Assembly: GCA_033026295.1 (NCBI GenBank)
Contig: CM065172.1
Location: 14,689,165 to 14,753,164, forward strand
DNA length: 64,000 bases
Direction: 5' to 3'
From: Channa striata
Lineage: Eukaryota > Chordata > Actinopteri > Anabantiformes > Channidae
Shown here: piece by piece, positions 61,081-64,000 of the stretch
Layout of the letters: each line of letters opens with the position of its first letter
Position numbering within the stretch: the stretch's first letter is position 1
Translations under genes and position numbers: made by a program
The notes under the pieces: model-generated
The model's database searches: none
What the model was told of the DNA's origin: nothing
The model's input: only the letters and a program-made list of their open reading frames with translations

Positions 61081-63556
61081 TAAGGGTGGTAAGACATTGC
61101 TGAGCTTTGTTTTTGTCATGATTACACATGGTGGAATAACGCCTCAGGCAACCAGATGGAGTCTCTCTGTTTGAGAGCTACACAATTAATTCATCTTTCC
61201 AATCCACGGTGTAACAATGAACATACAACAAAGAAAATGACTAACAATTAGATCCTCTATGAGGCATTTGGTTAATGTTACTAAACATGATGTCAAAATA
61301 ATGCAGTTTTTACAGGATCTGGATGAATAGGAGGAGAGAACAAAACAAACTGCTTGACGGTGATGTGCACTTAATAGAGGGAAATGTCGAACACTAGAGA
61401 AGCTTGACTTGCTCCCACTCTCATCTGCTCTTACTGCAGCTACAAGAAGACAAAGCTCAGCTCCTGTGTGTGTTCGCACGGCAACATTTGTTATTGTGTC
61501 TGTGTTTGGTGAGCAAGAGGTTGTCAAATTCCTGTAATCCTGTCCTACAGTGTCCATGTTCACTCACTGTCATTCCATATACACTCCTTACATTTACCAA
61601 TGTTGAAAAAATGGCACAACCTCCTTACACTTAAAAAAACTCACTTAAGAGATGCGGGAACATGTGTTCATGCGTACTAGAGGAAAGGAAAAGTGATTAA
61701 CATCTCCTCATAACAAATGATTTGTTAGAGATTCTTTTTCAAATTTATGCTCAGTATTATTTTAAGACTAAAACTGACATGACATGATTTACATTTTGCT
61801 CTTTTAGAGCACATAAAAAAGAGGTAAGTGCAGTTAAGTTCAACAAATCCCCACCTCACCTTCATGTCTTCCAAGAGACATTTTTGGCGGATGATGCAAA
61901 CATCTTCCTCACTCAGTCCTTGGATGTTTGGCAGTGGGATAACTCAGCCTCGTAAACTATTTTCCTGCCTTTGTTCCCATGTACATCTGATATTGATAAA
62001 TGCACTCGGTTTAATAACCACATGACGCACTTTAGTCATTTACTTATTAACCAGTGTTGAAAATAATCAAACATACATTCCTGTTCCTGCACACTACAAC
62101 ATCAAGCGTTTATTTACAGAAAAGCTGGTAGTGAACTCAGAGACAGTAAGTAACATGTTTGAAGGTTATTTTTCTGCTTCATAACAGCCACCATTGAACA
62201 GATTACTGTGTTTTACCCACTTCTGGTAGAATTCTGGTACATAAGTGATAAGAGGCTCCATTAGTGAAGCCTGTGTTATAAACATATAGATCGCTGGCCC
62301 TGAGTGATGTGTGCATCAATGCAGCCAAGCTCTAGTTTCACATTGGGGGTCGAGGTGTCCCCATGGAGACACACAGAGACAAATACACAAAGTAACACGC
62401 ATCTACAGGGACATTCTGAGAAACTTCATGAATGTGTCAGTGTGTAGATTTACTGTGGAGCTCAGATCACTGCACCATTAGCGCTATTAGTCTCATCTTA
62501 AAGCGACTCCAGAGAGGTCATCATTGTGTGTTTCCCGATTAAAGAGGCTCGGCAACTGCAGCCTAAAGAAGAAACACCTAGCAGATGTTGGTTTTGTATA
62601 ACAATAAAACAGAGAGAATCTGCCCAGTGAGATTCATTTTGATCCTTGTGGTTTAAGGATCAAAAGCTACAAGGGCACAGACAAAGGCACAGATGAATTG
62701 TTGTCCAAATTTTCCGTCAGCCCCCATTTTCCACAGAGAAGAACCAGACGAGCACTGCTGCACCCCAGTGGAGTGAACAGGGAACTGAGCAGGGTATTCA
62801 TCAAAAGAAACATTTTTCAAACTGAAATCAATGTCCATACTGCCAAACATAAAGCAAACCAAGAAAGAGTGAGGAAGTAGCATGTTAAAAAGTAACACTG
62901 ATAAAGGAAAGATGAGAGGCAAGAAGACTGAAGGGAAAATATAAAAAAAAAAACGTGAAAGAACAGAGATGTAGAGAGACAGCCCGCCTTTGTACTTCAG
63001 TACAAAAGAGCAGACAAAGACCTGTGGACACCTGATCTCCAGGGCCTTGGACCCATGAGACAGAGAGCCTGTAGGAATAAAGAGAGACGGACAAGGGCAT
63101 GAGGTGCATTTGAGTATATGTGTGTGTCTGTGTGACTGAGTGTGTTTTATCTGGGGAGGGGGTGTAAGCCAGGAAACAGGTTCCCATTGTGCAGCAGGGA
63201 GTAATGAGGGACGTAATGAGGGTTTGGGTTTCTAGAGCTGCTCATTACAAGTGCACGAAGGCTCGGCCCGAGACAGCCAAGGGACTGAGAGAGCAAGGGG
63301 GGTCACTGGATATCAATGTAGATAGTAAAGCTTTCTCCTGATAGTGGTTAACAGCTGTCAGTCTCAAACTACCACACAGGGAGTAGAAGTCACAGTGTGG
63401 ACTATAATAATGCCAACTGGATGCTTACGGTTGAAGCTATGAAGCTGTGTAAGTTATAGCTAAACTGTAAAAAATATGAAAAACTGGTGATGATGTTGTT
63501 ATTTTGGATGCATTTATGTTATTGGCATTTCAATTTTTCTGCAGTAATATCATTGA

Positions 63557-63571
63557 CCACTTGGGGGCAGC
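63557..63571 (+). promoter_or_regulatory. CTCF-like motif, plus orientation
   Basis: accacttgggggcag fits most of the CTCF core. Motif match by eye only. Confidence 0.3.
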
Positions 63572-64000
63572 AAACGACACTGATGCGTCAGTGCTGTAGT
63601 GTTGCCTCAAAAGATCAGAAAATATGAGCTACACCATCATTGTCCGGTAATTCATGTCTATTTACTGACTAACAAGAAAAATTTAGAATAAGAATGAACA
63701 TATGCACACAAACAACACATGCCACGGAATGATTGGGGAACAAATCTATCAGTCACTCTCTGTTATAGTGTTCAACCCACAATGATCTAGAGACAATGTT
63801 TTAACTGATAATAATATATGTTTAGGATATTTTTTAATGTATGTAATTTGGTGTAAAATATGTTTGAATTTTACTTTAATATTATTACAACAAATTAATG
63901 TGTACGCGGCAGACAAAACCAAAGACAAAGAACAATTCGTCAGTAACATACAGTTATACAAGAGTTTTAAATTGTTACATTAAGTTATTTTAATTTCAAA

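Larger units (their letters stand above)
46722..64000. other. gene-free region upstream of KCNA3
   Basis: No exon of a recognisable protein is visible. In mammals CD53 follows KCNA3 on this side; I see none of its conserved parts here. Contents: several GT/CA microsatellites, a 38-bp sequence present twice (53914 and 58520), a possible spliced micro-exon on the minus strand near 57791-57834 and a CTCF-like motif at 63557. Isolated strong splice-donor matches (50864 and 61824, plus strand) have no partner. Confidence 0.5.

Noticed and set aside
50864..61824. Isolated strong plus-strand donors at 50864 and 61824 as exons
   Set aside because: Such matches are expected by chance every few kilobases, and no paired acceptor or coding frame supports them.
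1..64000. CRISPR arrays, bacterial operons, phage or integrative elements
   Set aside because: The DNA is vertebrate nuclear sequence. Regular repeats are microsatellites and transposon remnants only.

Overview
The window is vertebrate nuclear DNA, almost certainly from a ray-finned (teleost) fish. The evidence is large gene-free spaces, many (CA)n/(GT)n microsatellites, degraded Tc1-type and other DNA transposons, dispersed repeats of kinds common in teleosts, and three vertebrate Shaker-type channel genes whose coding sequences are unbroken. I cannot name the species.

The window holds the Kv1 (KCNA) potassium channel cluster, all on the minus strand: KCNA10 (7061-8794), KCNA2 (29526-31025) and KCNA3 (44721-46298). 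The human cluster on 1p13 has the same membership and order. Each protein is encoded by one uninterrupted exon with a T1 tetramerisation domain, six membrane segments, an intact S4 and a TVGYGD selectivity filter. KCNA2 and KCNA3 end in the PDZ ligand TDV; KCNA10 does not. The products should form homo- or heterotetrameric delayed-rectifier channels at the plasma membrane.

Layout: 1-7.0 kb is non-coding DNA downstream of KCNA10. From 7.0 to 9.0 kb are KCNA10, its poly(A) signal and a splice acceptor just upstream. From 9 to 19 kb is a probable 5' intron with transposon and SINE-like remnants, and at 19.25-19.5 kb a CpG-rich island with a minus-strand splice donor. From 19.5 to 29.5 kb is non-coding DNA plus the likely KCNA2 3' UTR. 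KCNA2 and its 5' splice acceptor lie at 29.5-31.14 kb. From 31.1 to 43.4 kb is a probable KCNA2 intron with a CAA/CAACAG repeat. At 43.36-43.5 kb is a CpG-rich candidate KCNA2 first exon, with four RFX X-box-like motifs behind it at 43.74-43.82 kb. KCNA3 and its GC-rich TATA-containing promoter lie at 44.7-46.5 kb. From 46.5 to 64 kb is mostly non-coding DNA with no recognisable protein exon.

I found no new multi-gene system. The observations most worth checking are the X-box cluster, near-identical synonymous blocks between KCNA2 and KCNA3 that suggest gene conversion or RNA-level constraint, CTCF-like motifs between the paralogues, a perfect palindrome upstream of the KCNA3 promoter, and a KCNA2 T1-domain Pro-to-Thr change.
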